Source of the DNA: Mesaphorura yosii
Lineage: Eukaryota; Arthropoda; Collembola; Poduromorpha; Tullbergiidae
Length of the DNA: 64,000 nt
Assembly (NCBI GenBank): GCA_009869945.1
Contig: WIXG01000015.1
Coordinates: 124,001-188,000, forward strand
Reading direction: 5' to 3'
Made by a program: the position numbers and the translations under genes. Numbering within the stretch: position 1 is the first letter of the stretch; every line of letters begins with the position of its first letter. The notes beneath the pieces were generated by a model. The model did no database searches. It worked only from the letters and a program-made list of their open reading frames with translations, and was not told where the DNA came from. Positions 23,460 to 38,400 of the stretch are shown in pieces.

Positions 23460-26400
23460 TTATCCAAAGTTTTCGAAATGATGAATAAAATATGGTAGTT
23501 TTCTTCCCTTGTTCACTTCTTCGCATGAACTCATAATACTTTTTGTGAGAGGACGAGGACCGCAGCTGAAGACACCAATTTTACTCACGTAACTATGCTT
23601 CTTTTGTACAAATTTCAAGAATGATGTCATGTCTGGCCGACCAAAGTGGTTGATTGCTTTGAGACCAGTGAACATGGACTTCTTTGACAATCGCTGGAAG
23701 TGATTTTCGCAAATGTACTGAAAATAAAAGAAAAATAATCAGCATTGCGTGCAAGAATTCATTAGCGAATTTTCCTTCTAATGTACGCTTCTTGGATCAA
23801 TTATGGGGAATTAACATAAAGCAGTCAATCCACAGCGTATTTATCAATCAATCGTTTTGGGGTTGAATAGTCGGGTGCAATTGTATCGCATTGGTATCGA
23901 CTAGCTAGTAAACAATTCCTTATGCGACTCTGATAATCAGGTGATCCTACTTCATTCTGCCACTCAGGCTGCTGTATAAAATATCTCCTCTTTTGTCTCA
24001 ACTGACTCATATAAGATTACTGCACACCAATAATCAGTGTAACTGTTGATGTTGATGACCTTGCCCATTCCGAGTGAAGTGGTTTCTTAAAACGAAAAAC
24101 AAGTGTTATGCTCCACGCATAATTTACTGTCTTCAGCCCGTCTACTCAAGACAGTAATCACAAATCAAATCAAGCAAATATAAATACACACGTCACGTCA
24201 CGCAAGAACGGAGCATGGGTCAGTAGGAAATGCTATGATTCGAATATTAAATACTCATTTATGATAAGAAAAACAAAGAGAAGAAGTTGATGAATTCAGT
24301 CTACGAAAGTAAAGTGCGATATTTATCGTTGCTTGAGATTTAAATTTGTGAGCTGTGTGTCTGGTTGGCACGTGCATTTATCACACTAAATAATAGCATT
24401 CCAGAAATCTGAGATCACAAATGACAGGAAAAACGAGATTAAATGCATAAAGAATTGCACCATTACGAATGTTAATGTTGATGCAATTTAACTGACACCC
24501 TTTGGAGTTATAAATTTTTATGGATGTTAAACCAACTTACCAGCATTGTTGTTCTTAAGTCGAACTTATGAAAGAACTGTGTAATAAAGATGTGTATTTC
24601 TAATACATTTGTAACATCCTTTCTCTCCACATCTCGTAGCACATCAATAAACCACTCGAAATGACGATGAGAGGGACATATCCATAAGAAGTAGACCTGG
24701 GCAGATCAAAGAATTGACACGGTTAGAATCATTAAACGAAAGATACATGTAACTAATAAAATTTTATACCTTTTTACAGGCTACTCCCGAATATCGATTC
24801 GTTGATGTCCCAAACACCAAGTCATTTAGTATTGAGGCGTACGGCGTGACTCCAATGCCGCCGCCGACCATGACTGCAACCTCAAATTTGTACCAATCTT
24901 GGTTTCCACCACCAAATGGTCCTTCCAGTCTTATCTGTGAACCATTAGGTCCAATTTAAGAAACAACAGTTGCAGGAGTCTAAATGCTATTGCGTACCTT
25001 TGGACTATCCTCTTCAGGATTGAAATTATTTGGATCAAAGTAATTTCTCAGTTTCCACGTCCATGGTCCCTGAGCTTTGATGTGACATGATAAATAGTTC
25101 TCGTGTGGTGCTGATGTGAGCGTGAAAGAATGAAATTCGTGCGGGCGGAACGACGTGCAGGCCAGTCGCACCCATTGGCCGGACAGGTACTTGAAGTTGG
25201 GTGGGCGATAGAATTTAATTTTGATCACGTCTGATGGAAGTAATTCCGTCTCAATCACATCAAGTTCCATGTACTTGGTTCTGAGCGACACGACTTTGTC
25301 CAGCGTATAAATGATTCCAGGACCAATGAAGAACATCCAGAATCTTGGTTCTCCTGTTAATCTCGCGAGGCCATGAATCAAGCATAAGATGTACAGCACA
25401 ATGTAGAGTTTGTGCGCTGAGAAAAAGAATTTGTACGCATTCTTCCTGATGGTCGGATGCGCAAACGTGAAAATGATGCTGATGATGATGAAGAGCAAGA
25501 TTCCCGTGATTCCAGTCACCGTTTGGAAGAGCCAGTAGAATATTGTTGGTCTGAAGTCCGAGGGGAATAGCATTTCTTTCGTGAGACATCGCAGGTGGTC
25601 AATCGGTTGAGTTGAGACGTGGTAAAAGTTGACAATGTGCCCCACAGTATGTAGAATCGAAAAGAAGAGCGCTGTGCATGCCACAATTTTGTGAAACTGA
25701 ATGTGAGAGTCCAATGGGATGTACTGCTGGATTGGAAAATCTTTCAGTTTCGTGAGTAAGTTCCTTGACATTGTCAGGAGCAGAAGAGAGTAGCAAAATG
25801 ACAGCGACGCGGCTGACCCTCGCGTGATTGCAATCCCAACTCCCATTATGTGTCGCAGATCGGTGTGCTCAGTCATGAACGAGTAATCTGAAACAAAAAT
25901 TGAGACTCATTACCAATTTGGAAGAACGAGAGAAGGTTTATCATGGTCATGGTCAAAGTGTCAATATTTTAAGCCGTATGACATGTACAAATACGAAACC
26001 AAAACTGTGATAGGTCGCAATAAGAATGCCAGTGAGTTGTTTCTCTAATTATTTGGTTCAACAATATAAATTTTAATGGTGACTGATCTTATTATTGCGT
26101 TTGGTAGTAATGCTCTGCCTTCTGTTCTGTTCGGCCACCGCCATTGCCCTACATGTTGACTGACTTGACTTCCTTAAGAAGAATTTTAATGAGAAAATGC
26201 CTCATAACATGACCTTTATGAATCAAGTTTGCTCAATATAATTTTCATGTTAAACGTAGTAGCTACGAGATAAAGCGTAGTAATTGCAAGACTCAATTTG
26301 CATAAATGTACGAGCTTGACTCTTAATAAGTGTTCGTATTGATTCATCATCGTCACGCTGTTGTCATCAATGCGCTCGAGCGAGCAAAGAGCAGTGGGCA

Positions 26401-29400
26401 ATTCTTGTTATGGACGAATCGAGAAACAGAGCTTCAAGGTAAAACACGATTTTTACATTTTTTCTATAATTAACAGCAGAGAGCAAAGACGTTGAGAATT
26501 AATTATATGGTTTTACTCTAATAAATTAATTTACATTTAACTATCATTTCAAAGTCAAGTCCTTAGTCCTTGGACCTATCCTGGCCTGCTTTATTGAGTG
26601 GTTTGCTTAACTTTGTTACTGTTGACGTGATCTCAGTTCATGTCTGTCAATAATTAATAATTTACTAGTGTCATTAATTAGATCACTAGCACCATTTAAC
26701 ACTGGTCAACATCCTTGATCTTGAATTCATGGAGGATTTTCAAAGTAGCATTGCGCAAAAAGTTAATTTGATCGTGTTCTTGATGACTTTGGCCACTTTG
26801 GAAGCTCAGCAAGGCTTCATTAAGATTTCAAAGGTGTTTCATGAAGATGGCTTGCATGATGATGCAATGTCATCAACCTTCGCAATAATAACCTAACTAC
26901 TGCTTTAGAGCTTGCCCTAACCATGTTCATGAGTCTGACCACGGCACTATCTGCACATTAATTTGGTAATTGCGGGGATGGCAGGATGAAATTAGTGATT
27001 AATTATCCTGATAAATACCAGATTGTTCCACCACGAGCAAAAAATTCGACCTCCACTTCACCCCTCTAATTTTGAAAGCAGACTGGAAAATTCGAATTCG
27101 AGTTTGCAAAGTCAAATCAAAATGAGTCTCACTTACGTATGAATCTTTCCACGAAAAGAGCAATTGTAACCACGTAAAACACAAACAGGTAGAAAATGTG
27201 CTGGCGATTTTCTTCCAAGAACGTTGTGAGACAGTCCCACTGCTTGCGAATTTTTGAGCGATATTTTTCCTGGACTGTTTCGATGTGGAAGCTGGTCATT
27301 CTGAAAACAACATTCATGATCAGCCCACTACTTAACCCACACTACACATTAAATGTCTTGTTACCTTGCTACGTTTGTTGACGTGTCAAGGAAATTCTGT
27401 TTCGCTCCTTTGCAGTCCAAACCGATGGCCACAAAATCCCCTTTGTACTCTCTCATCATGAGCTTGAAATCATCGTACGTAAGATAATCCTTATTCTCAA
27501 TTCCAGCACTCTTAAACATCCCATCAATTAAATCAGTCACTTCGTCGTTCGATAAGCTATTGGTCTTTGCGATATCGACCAATGATCTGAGCATTTGCGA
27601 GAGTTCAGTCTTGTCAATCACTCCATTCCGATCGTTATCACACATATCGAATATGATGCGTAGCTTGTCTTCGGTTTTGCCCTTGGAGAAGAGAACGACG
27701 GTGTCGAGGAATTCTTGAAACGATATACATCCGTCACCATCTTTATCGACAACGTTGAACATTCTTTTCACAAACACCGCGTCCGGCTTCATTCCAAGGG
27801 CACCAGCAAATTCGGCTTGTGTGAGAGACGTTCTCATGACCATAATCACATCGGATGAAAGCTCTTCAACTTTTCTCTTCTCATTTGGCTTGAATCCGAA
27901 TGTAAGTGCGTAAGCTTCACGGAAGAAGTGTTCAAGTCTTTCCTGTCTTCGTTCTTTGGTTTCGGCATTGAGCAACATGGGTTCGCGGGAGGTGGGTATG
28001 ATTTCAATCTGCTTCTTGAGACTACGCAAAAAGCCATCAAGCTTCGCTAAGAATTTGGCCCGCGATTGTAACGAGTCCAGCTCCAGCACCATATCATGAT
28101 CTCTCGGCACTCGGATAAGGACCATCGGCTTCTTTCGTGTGTCCTGAGTAATCTCAACCACAAGCACGTCGACGTTCTGAATGTTGACAGTTCTCAATTT
28201 TTCACCTTTACGGTTCAGGATGAAAAATGCTTGTTCGGGGCCAAACTTGATTTTCACGACTCGTTTGTGGTGTTGGTGCAGCCATTCCTTTACTACCATT
28301 TTATCTACCGATTTGCCATTATTGTTTTCTTCTTGCTTTCGCCGAAGGATGCGTCGGCGACTATTTTGCAATTTGACTACGCCGTAACCGGCACCAGCGC
28401 AGACGATTGGCACGAAGCAGAGAAAGACGCACGCGTAAATATACGCAACTTCACTTCCCTGGCAAGGAAGAATTAAAAGCAATTAATTAATGTAAAGAAT
28501 TTTCTGCCACACATGAAATACTCAGCTGTCACTGCATTATAGCTTTGTTGTCATTTCGGGTTGAGGCAACGTTTTGCTATAATTTATTGTCTCACCTGGA
28601 AGTAGTCGAACCCTTGCAAGTATCGGCACGGCTCAAGAACCGTCGCATTAAGTTGCATTGGTTGTCCGCATGGATCGCCTGCAATCCATTTGAACACATC
28701 TTTCTGGATTTCATGACGCTGTATGTCGGTGCTATTCACAATGATGTCTGACAACTTAATCTTGCGGATTTCAGCAATTTCATCCGAAGTGAATATTCTG
28801 TAAAATGACAAAGCATGGAGTGAAGTATTACATAAACTTTATCAAAGAGAAGAACAAGAATGTGCGTTCTTGTACGTCTACTCTTGCAGCAGCCGCACCA
28901 CCTGCTCGACATCATTATGGCATGCAGCAAGATTACGTGTACGACGACCGCGGTCATTCTTGATTATAAAACCACGATCTGAAGTGACCGCCTGACCTCT
29001 TTTAGCAAAAACTGCACGCCAGCGACGTGTGACTGCGATCTGCGAGTCGTACGTTTGGTGTAACAGCCAAATGCTATTTTAATTCAATTTCATTCGTAAT
29101 TCTCAACTTTCGCATCTCGTTTCTATGTGATGGCATTCCTGTAAGCCTTTGTGACATAACACACAACGGCAACACGCATCTCAGGTTGTCGGCAAAAGAT
29201 TCATCTGTCCGATTACAATCTCGTGGTACATGTGTGAAAGAAAAAGGTAAAGGACAATTTTAATGTGTAAAAAATGTAAATGCCAAGCCAACTTTTCGTA
29301 CTGCGGTCTGCGTCGTCGTAGCGTAAGAGCGTAGCGTTTACTTAATTTACTTTTATTAAGTCAAGGCCAGTGTGATCACAGTCGAGAAGAATGAAATTGA

Positions 29401-32400
29401 CAAACCACATTTGTTTGCTTTGTATTTACAACTTCGACGCTTCGAATCGCCGTTGCAGAAATGTGACAGACAAAAATGTACAACGAAGCGAAGCAACAAG
29501 TGATTCGGCCACTCAGTCGAATTTGTCAAGATGAATTACGAACCGCGTGCTATCTAAATTAAAATGGTTGTCTATCCATCTTAAAACCTGTCGTTCGCTT
29601 AATCCCATCGGTTCACCATCTCCCATCACGCAAACTCTCGCAATCTCGCATCACAATAATGACATGGGTAATTGGTCAACGTGTCAAAATATTATTACCC
29701 CTTCATTCAAGATGCTTGCTATTTGCCATCCGTCGCGCAATGCAACGTAGCGCAACAGCGAAGTCGAAATACGCGTAAGTTCTGAATATGTTTAATCGCT
29801 TCAATCAAGTACGTAGTAAAATAACAGTAACTGCGAAAGATTCGTAGAGCTTGTAAAATATTGGCAATAAAATCAATACTCGTATCTACTTTGCCCTTCT
29901 CAATGCATGTAATTTTAAATGCGCTTGTTTACATGTCTCGTTTGTGCCCTTCTTTAGTCATATTTTCCAGAGGCGCACCACGCGCGTACACCCAGTTTAA
30001 ATGCTTTTGGCCATTCTTGTCCATCCTAATCGCGCAAATGGCTATTTTGGAGATATCCACTAGCTTTATAGCACCGCACAGGCTACATTGCGCATTTGTA
30101 GGTTTTCTGCGTTATCCACTCATCTATCACGACATGAATTCATGAGCAAGAGCAGACAAATACGTCAACACTGTGGGTTCATGGCAGACAGAAATAAATC
30201 AAGTACATAATTACCACCTGTTATACAACAAACTACGACTTTCATCAGACAGATTTCGACTTTAATTTGATAGTAATTATTACCCTGGTTGAACAAGTGC
30301 GTCAACGTGCCGGCCGTGCGTACGCAAACAAGGACAACAAACCGTGGCTGTGGCTTTTGGCATCAATGAAATGAATCAAATGCTAATGCACGACACTACG
30401 ACGAGAATTTACAATTTACGCACAACGCACTTAATGAAAGTTGATGGAAAATTATCATCAACTCATTGCAACAGCAGAAATCAATGCGAATCATAATTAA
30501 TTGCTTCTGACAAAATATTTTTTTACGCATTATTTGTTCTTAGAACCAAAACGAGAGCAAGATACTCCCACTTTTGTTCTCGAAGCCGCTTATCGGTCCT
30601 CAGAATCAATTAACAAATTGTACTACAAATATTAATAAAAATGGCTTGTGTCCAATGTCTTGGTTGTCTGGCACGGGGTCGAGCTTCGCATCACATTGCA
30701 TCGACACGTGTAACATGTAAATCAGTACCGTTAATTGATGAGTTTAGTATTTAATGAATGAGAACGAGAGAGCCTTTCCATGAGCAATGCGTACGTACCC
30801 TCGTTCGGCTCGGCTAATCTAAAATTGGGCGTCAGGTCAGCCTTGTCTCACAATTACAATAATTTTTTGCAACTTGTAACACGAAATCTCCTTTTTCATA
30901 TTTGCTTAGCATCTGCTCTGTGCTTTGCTCTGGTTCTACTTCGACCTGCACGTGGCATTTTTTCTCAATTGTGTACACGAAGCAGGAATTCTTGTTCGCA
31001 AGTCAAAGTAGTCATAAAGGGCATCACCCAGAGCGATCGTGGACAGCAACAGCAATGCATCATTCAGACAGAAGATCGAATCACTTCGATCATCGACATG
31101 TCGACACTCGTTCGCTCGAGTGCGTGCGTGCCAATTCATCATGTTAATTATTTTACAAGCACAATTTCAATTCATCATTATTGCCGTAATTATTGACTCG
31201 GGTAACTGTACTCCTGAGTTGTTGTAACGATAAATTTTCATCACATTTTCTGCTCCATTGCCCCTTGGCAAGAGCAGCTCCTTTTCAACAGGTTGGGGTC
31301 ATGAAATAATTACAGATCAAACACGCCACAGACTCACAAAACTACAATTTTGGCACTTGAATGAAGCGACTTTGAAAGATTTATACTTGAGTCATGAACA
31401 CGAACCGCATTTAAGCAGATTAAACTATGAATCCATTCTACTACACGAAAAGAGACTGAAAGAGCGGTTGAAAGTGGAAAGATTAAGCTATTTTTCATTA
31501 ATGACAATCAGACTTGCACGAAAGCATAAAGCGATTAAGCCGATTGAACCGTTATGGATACAATCCCGATTCGTGTTGCGTATAATAGAAATCCAGATGC
31601 ATAAGTTTTGCTTACCCGTTCCTTTCATTCTCAAACCAAAATCGATCCGCATCTCGAATTCGTCGAAATTGCTCCAATGTAATTGCCTGAAACAATGGTC
31701 CAGGGTTTCCGTTTGATTCCAGCATTCCACCCAAATACAAATCGATGTTATTCAAATTGCTGCCGTACATTTTTTCGAGCTTTGCAAATATTTCTGGCTG
31801 CAAAAGAGATAATCGCATATAAGAATTGTAAACTTGGCCAGCAGCCACAGCAAAACTTACGTCTTTCTTGAACAAGTCTGGATTAATTTCTGTCCAATTG
31901 CTGATCATGCTGAGGCCAAAGCAGTTCCTAACAGTGTTGTAATCTGGAAGTCCATTATCACGCCCTCGCATAATGTTAAGCGCGCCCAAATCTCGTCTGG
32001 AGAAATCCATGGGACCAAATAATTTATCTCGTACATCGGAACATAAAATCACGTCTTCTTTTTCGGCAATTTGTGAACTCATTCCAAGCAGGAGTTCCTC
32101 CACAGAAGCTGATGCCAGTACATCATGCTGCAAAGACAACGACAAAGCTGTCTTAAGTTTCATTACAAACGTCAGCGGCTACATGACTAAAGTGCTCCAG
32201 AAGAATGAAGGCTGTCTTGTGGTCTACTCAAATCTGTCACCTGAACCTGTGACAATTGTTAAAACGCATCGGCGACAGCACTCCAAAGTAAAAAAATAGT
32301 AAAACTACGTTCTACTTGACTGCTCTTCTCTTGCAACGCTCATTTATTTCAATTGTTGCAAGAATCATTAAACCACAAGTTATTTTATCTTTGCGTTCAT

Positions 32401-35400
32401 CTGCGTAAACAAATTATCTATGGTTGTGGTTCGCGACGCGACTGTCACTTTCTTCCTGGCCCACAATTGCTGAAGCGCCTTGTAGGACCAACTGGCACAA
32501 TTCGTCACAAGCCTCATTTGTGAACTTTTGCCTTGCCACACCTCAAGAACTTAAAATTGCACAGATTTATTGTTAAAGCCCAACGATTTTAGAATTAACT
32601 CAACCGTAGCAAACTTGCAAGGGTGGCCAAATCAATCAACAGAACGTTTAAATTCTTCCAAGTTCTAAAGGTCTTATGCCTTACTTCTCTCGCGAGATTC
32701 GAGTCAAGCTGTATCAATTTTAAACTAAGGAGTAATCAACTAGTGAACTTACATCCGAGTCCCACCACGTTGCACACAGCCGTAGAGCTGGAGCACCATT
32801 TGGTGTTTTCTTGAAGTTACAGTTGCCATCACGCCGATAGATTCCTGGCGGTATAAGCGTGTGTCCAAATCGAAAGGCAGCACTTTGGAAGACGTGAGTG
32901 ATTCCAGGATGTGTGTCCGGTTTGTAGCCTTCGTAGGCTGGCAGGCCCTCGCCGAGGAAGAACGGCAGGTATTCGTACACGATTATATTCTGCAAATCAA
33001 AACATGATATGTACGTTTAATAGATAACTATCACCCATTTAACTCAAATCCTGTTTAACTATAAGACCAAGATGACATTTTGCCCAACATTCACTGGCGC
33101 TGAGCTGAAAGGCTTTTTAACTGTCATCCAAATTCTGCTGACCACTACTAAATTATTTAATTGACATTTGCAACATATGAATGTCTTGACTGTTGACTGA
33201 TCTCATCTGGCGCATTTGGTCCTAATTAACATGCAACTGTAAACAAAAAGTACTCTAAAGGGTGAAACGCCGTAAATTATGAATTGGTTCTCAAATCATA
33301 TCCCCGGCTCATAAAAGTTCGTTGCTAGCTTCGTAATGTGGCCGTAAATTATGGACATGCTTCACGAATCGGCTCGTGTCCATATTCTTTCATCAACCGA
33401 CGCTCACCTGCATGGTTGCAATGACAAATCGCCTCGCTCGTTGAAAGATTTCTTCATCAGTCCATTCGGGATTCTTTTTCATGATTCGTTCTGCTACAAC
33501 GTTGTGCCATCGAAAGAACAAAATCCCGAAGGCCAATAAAGCAGGGTTCTGGTTGGTTCGTGGATCTCCAAGCACTGTAAAAAGGACAGGACGTAATTAT
33601 TGCAATTGCAGCGTGCATTCAGATAAGATATTCCTTCGGCCAATACATATTCCTCCCGCACGCGGCACGCTGTCGTGGCCGTGCCATTGCCATACGCGTC
33701 ACCAAATCTCAAACTCTAATCGCGTACACGTTTTTGTGTACAAATTATTTGACTCATCATTAAGTAAGAAAAGTATCTGGCCGTCTATTCTCTGGTAGAA
33801 GCTTTCGAAGGAGATTTCTACGTTTAGCATCCGTAATTCCAAGGAAATCATGCGGTTATATTACGTGTGTACTACGATCGCACGTCCTCTCATGGCCACA
33901 CATTTTCCACAGAAATTGCATTGTTGCGACAAAAGCCATGAACTCATGAGCGGATGAGCTTGGATAAACCGAAAACCATGGGGCGACGAACTGGTTAGAT
34001 CCGGAAACTTTGTTGTGCACTTAAGGATGTTATTATCTTTTGTTTTTCGCATTCCACCCCTTTCAAACAATAGAAAAGTACGCTTACGTTTACAATGAGA
34101 ATTAAGAACACATTTTGGTTTTGACTTTGGACTTTATTGGATTTTACTCGAAAATGTACAAAATGTTTCTGAAAACCACACCTCATTTCATTTCATTTCA
34201 CAGAAGTCAAAGCAAATGGAAAGCAATGTCAAATAGTTCCGGTTCCATGTCCTGCGACGCGACACGCGCCTTTGGCATTGTCTTGTGAGAATTTTGTCAA
34301 GTCACGATGATAAACGCTGAGCAAGAAGCTTCGACTCTCTAATTTAAGGTTATTTAGAAAAATGGAAGTTGTAGCAATTCATGTCATCTGGTTTGGTCTT
34401 TGATGGAGCGAAAAACGGAAGTAAGACTCATTGACTCATATTGAACTTAAACTTGAAATAATTCTCCACATGTCACACAGGCGCCTTTGTGTCTTTATAT
34501 CATGTTTTGTGTGCATTTTACATTCGTTCAGGTAATTTATACGTACACGCATGCTTTTGTCATTTTCTAAGTAAAGTAAAGACCTCTGTGCTTGCGATTC
34601 AGCCTTCCTTTCATGCGGCAATATCTGCCTCACATTAAAAGCCACAAATTATCGCGTTCACGCGTCTACGCGACTGACGTGGCGTAAAGCAAAACACTAC
34701 TATAATGGCGCACTGCACGGTATTTAACAGGTTCATGATTTATGTATATCACTTCTGACATCATAATAGGCGCATGTTATTGTTTACGCTTGCGGCTTTT
34801 GTTACAGTTTAAAGCAAATGTGAAATATGGGTTCTAACTTCAGCACTTTTCTTTAAGTCTTTAAGTTTAAATTCGACCGTGACTTTTACCTCGATGCCCA
34901 TTTATTTTGCTTGTGAATTGTGAGCAGCTTCCACTTGCTTCCGGTTAGCAAATGAGTAGTTTTGCTAACACTGTTTCAATAGCTTAATTCATAAGGCGAA
35001 TTGCAAAATCGAAGCACTTACAAAACATTCGTTCCGGATTAAGCATTCGAAGCACGTGTGGTGATGGAGCGTTGCTCAGTGGAACGCGTTCCGTGTTCTT
35101 TGGTGGCATCTTGCCAGTTTCATCAGTGCGAAAGGTACCGTTCACAAACGATCGAAGGGCAGCGACCCATGGCTCCGATGTGCTGTAAATGAAGCTCCCG
35201 TCAATCCAACTGGTCATTTTGTTGGTCTGCAATTCAGTAATAGATTTATGAATGGTGTGAATGGTTGTTCTTTTCTTCAATCGTGAGGTAGATTACACGA
35301 GTGTGTTGTTACTTAGTGTAAATATTGCACTTTTATGTTTGGGTTGCATAATTTATTGATGCTTTGACCTTTGGCGTTTGCTGCTCTTTGCGTCTGATAT

Positions 35401-38400
35401 TTTCGCGGCGTAACTGCGCTAGGCTGCGATCCGCTACCAGAATTAGCGTGGCAAAACGCAGAACATGAAATGAGCTGTCCTGTTAGTCAAATGACCATTT
35501 AAGTCATGTGATTTGATTCCTAATAATTGTAATCGTTTTGATTTGCATCGCATGTCTCTCATAATTATTGTCAAATATGCACTGTGCCATTGTGCATCGC
35601 ATCACCACCCGAGCGCCGAGTGGTTGTTGTCCATCTCGTTTTTCTCTTAATCATTTTCTTTCAGTTGATAACCTTTCTGACCTTGTCCCAAATTTTTGTG
35701 TCACATACATTTTAATCGTTTCTTTCCCCTGCGCGCAATCGCAATGCTCCGCGCAGGTGATGCACTGCGGTAGATTGTGGCGATGGTGAATGAAGTTGTG
35801 CGGAGAAATATTTTTGATATTGTACACTGTAATCTTTAATTTGCTTGACCTTAACTCACGCTAGTACTTTGTACATTGCACAATGTGCGTCTATTTTGTA
35901 ACAACACAATTAGGAGATAAGACGTGAGATACTCGTGCAAAGTGCAATTGCAGCGGTGCGTCGAAGCGCAACAAGATGGGTTTATGTATTTTTAAATTGT
36001 CCTAATTAATGTGTATTCCTGTTACAATGGCAAGAATAAGAAACATGTGCAATTCATTTTCTTTCATGTATGCCATTTTCATTATCCTTATGTTATAATG
36101 GTAATGTCGCAGACGCTCTGATCCACGCGAAGCGCAATTGTGGGTTTCGGCTCTGACTAAAGTACGAACACGTGATCACTGATTACGTATGACAGGCTAT
36201 GGGCGAATTGCTAAAACACCAAATCAAATTTGCCAATTGGCTTGTTGACTTTACCTGCTCTCTCGGTCGATTGGGGCTTTGACCAGTTTTGCGATCGTAG
36301 GCAGCACGAGGAAACGGCATATAGCGATCTCCTCGACAGTCCTTGTCGTACATCTCGTCGCATTTCTCAATGTCGATTCGATGCATTTCGATCGGACACC
36401 CGGATTCGCTCGCCATCAGGATTTCAGACGACACGACTTGTCCTGGAATTGAAACAAACGTCATATTACATCCTCATCCTCTTACGCTTACGCATGACAA
36501 TGACAAAGCGTGTTAACAATGCATCGTTAACATTTCTGCATCCTGACATGATACAATACTCGGACGCGGACCAGCGCAACGCATTGCGGTTGTTGAGTGT
36601 GATTGTCCTTATTGCCATTTTCAATTAATAATTATGCAAATACATTTGATTGCTTTGCATTGTGTTTGCACTAAGAGTCTTTAGAACGTATTTCGTCAAA
36701 CAAGTTATTAATAAGTCTGTCGCTGTATTATTAGCGCCAGTTCAAGCATGTAACTGTTAAGAAGCCAATGGCTCGCATATTGTAGCACAATGTTAAGTCT
36801 TTGCTTGTTTAACTATTTGTACTCGACTCGTCTCGCGTCTCGAGAGACGCTGAAATAATATTATTGGACAGTTATTGCCAGGATCTGGCGAGAGGTTTGG
36901 TTTCGCAGCCTCAAGCCAGCCAGCGAAGGCAGTGCAGCTCAGTGCAGTGTTTAAGTTTAAAATAGTCTTTGAAATGAAAGAATCTGGGTCACTCGTCTGT
37001 ATTGTAATGAAATATTACACATCAAATGCACGCAGAGTATGTATATGGTCGTGTCGTCGATCCATCAATTTCTGCCTGCCTGCCTGCATCTTTGCCTGTG
37101 CCTATTATTGTCGTGCATGATTATATCTATTCTTATTCATTTATTAGCACTATTATAAACCAGTTTCATTTTCAATTCACGCTAAGCTAAGCTGTAGGTA
37201 CCGCGATGCACGATTTGTACGGAAAACTGAGCGCTAAGCCGTGTAATTATATTTAATTTTGAAAGAAGACTAATTTTCTTTGTAACTAAACTTCTTTCAA
37301 CTCTTAAGCATCGAGAATCGTCGTTCTCACCAAAGAACGCGAGCATTGCTGTCCGGTTTTGCGTTGAGCCCATTCCATCGTCACCTTTCATGAATACTTG
37401 GCTGAGTTTTCTAGGACTAGGACGATTTTGGCCAGCCAGCATGTACACGCCATCGGCATACGCCGGTGGTGTCTTACGCGTTAGCTGAGTATCTGCAAAG
37501 ACAAGAAAAAGGGAATTAGTTTAGAAACATTCGTAAGTAAAGGGTGCTTAAAAGGAACGTTCTGTTGCTGAGTTCTTTTGGTGCGACTACGCTTTACGCT
37601 GCGGAAACACCCCGTCGTGATTCATATTAAGATCTGATTTCATTGTTGATAGATAATGGATTCTGTTTCGTTTGAAGTTATATAACGATATGTCAGCTTT
37701 GAATGGCATGATTATGCGCTCTGCTCTGATCTTCGTAGGATTTGACAAATTTGACTCGATCATTCATCATTAGCGTTACAGCGTGGTAATTTAACTCGGG
37801 AAATCCACGTCCATTCATTCAATTGCAATTATGACAAACGCAGGACGCAAATCATAATTGTAATCATGTCTCATGTGACGTGATCGTGCAAATTCCAAGA
37901 ACTTCACATGATCGAGCTTTTAAGCAGGACAATTTTCACGACAATTTGGCTCGGGGTGATTAAATTAAACTTTGTAGCAATTAATGTTTGCATAGTGCAG
38001 TGCAATGAATTGGCAAATTCTTGAACTCATTCTTGAGACAACCAGAACAGAATTGTTGCATATTTGACTTACCGACAGCACCCCAGTCGGGGTGAGCTAG
38101 ATTGTTGTACCATCCGTCGTACCGTTGCTTTTCGGTGTAACTCTGCTCTCGATCTGTGAAATAAGGATAGAATGCAGACGCGTTAGTAATTATGGCCTAA
38201 TTAAATTAGGAGTAAGGGTCTGTGCGCACATGCTTCGGATTCAGGTGGAAAGAATTCATTCTTAAGCCAAAGCATTTCTAACGCCAATAAAACATTTCTC
38301 GTTTACTCGTGCCATGCAAGTCAATACTCCGGATCAAATCATGACATAAGTCTCCTTTTCCGGTAGCAATGTATGAATGTTTGTTTAGATTAGGGTGTCA

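Noticed and set aside
31258..31716. 152-codon + strand frame
   Set aside because: Its second part is antisense to DUOX exon 9, and the first part has no ATG, domain or splice support.
31799..31860. Coding read-through of DUOX between 31860 and 31798
   Set aside because: The frame is open, but the stretch starts with GTAAGT and ends with TTTTGCAG, and removing it restores the family alignment, so it is a 63-bp intron.
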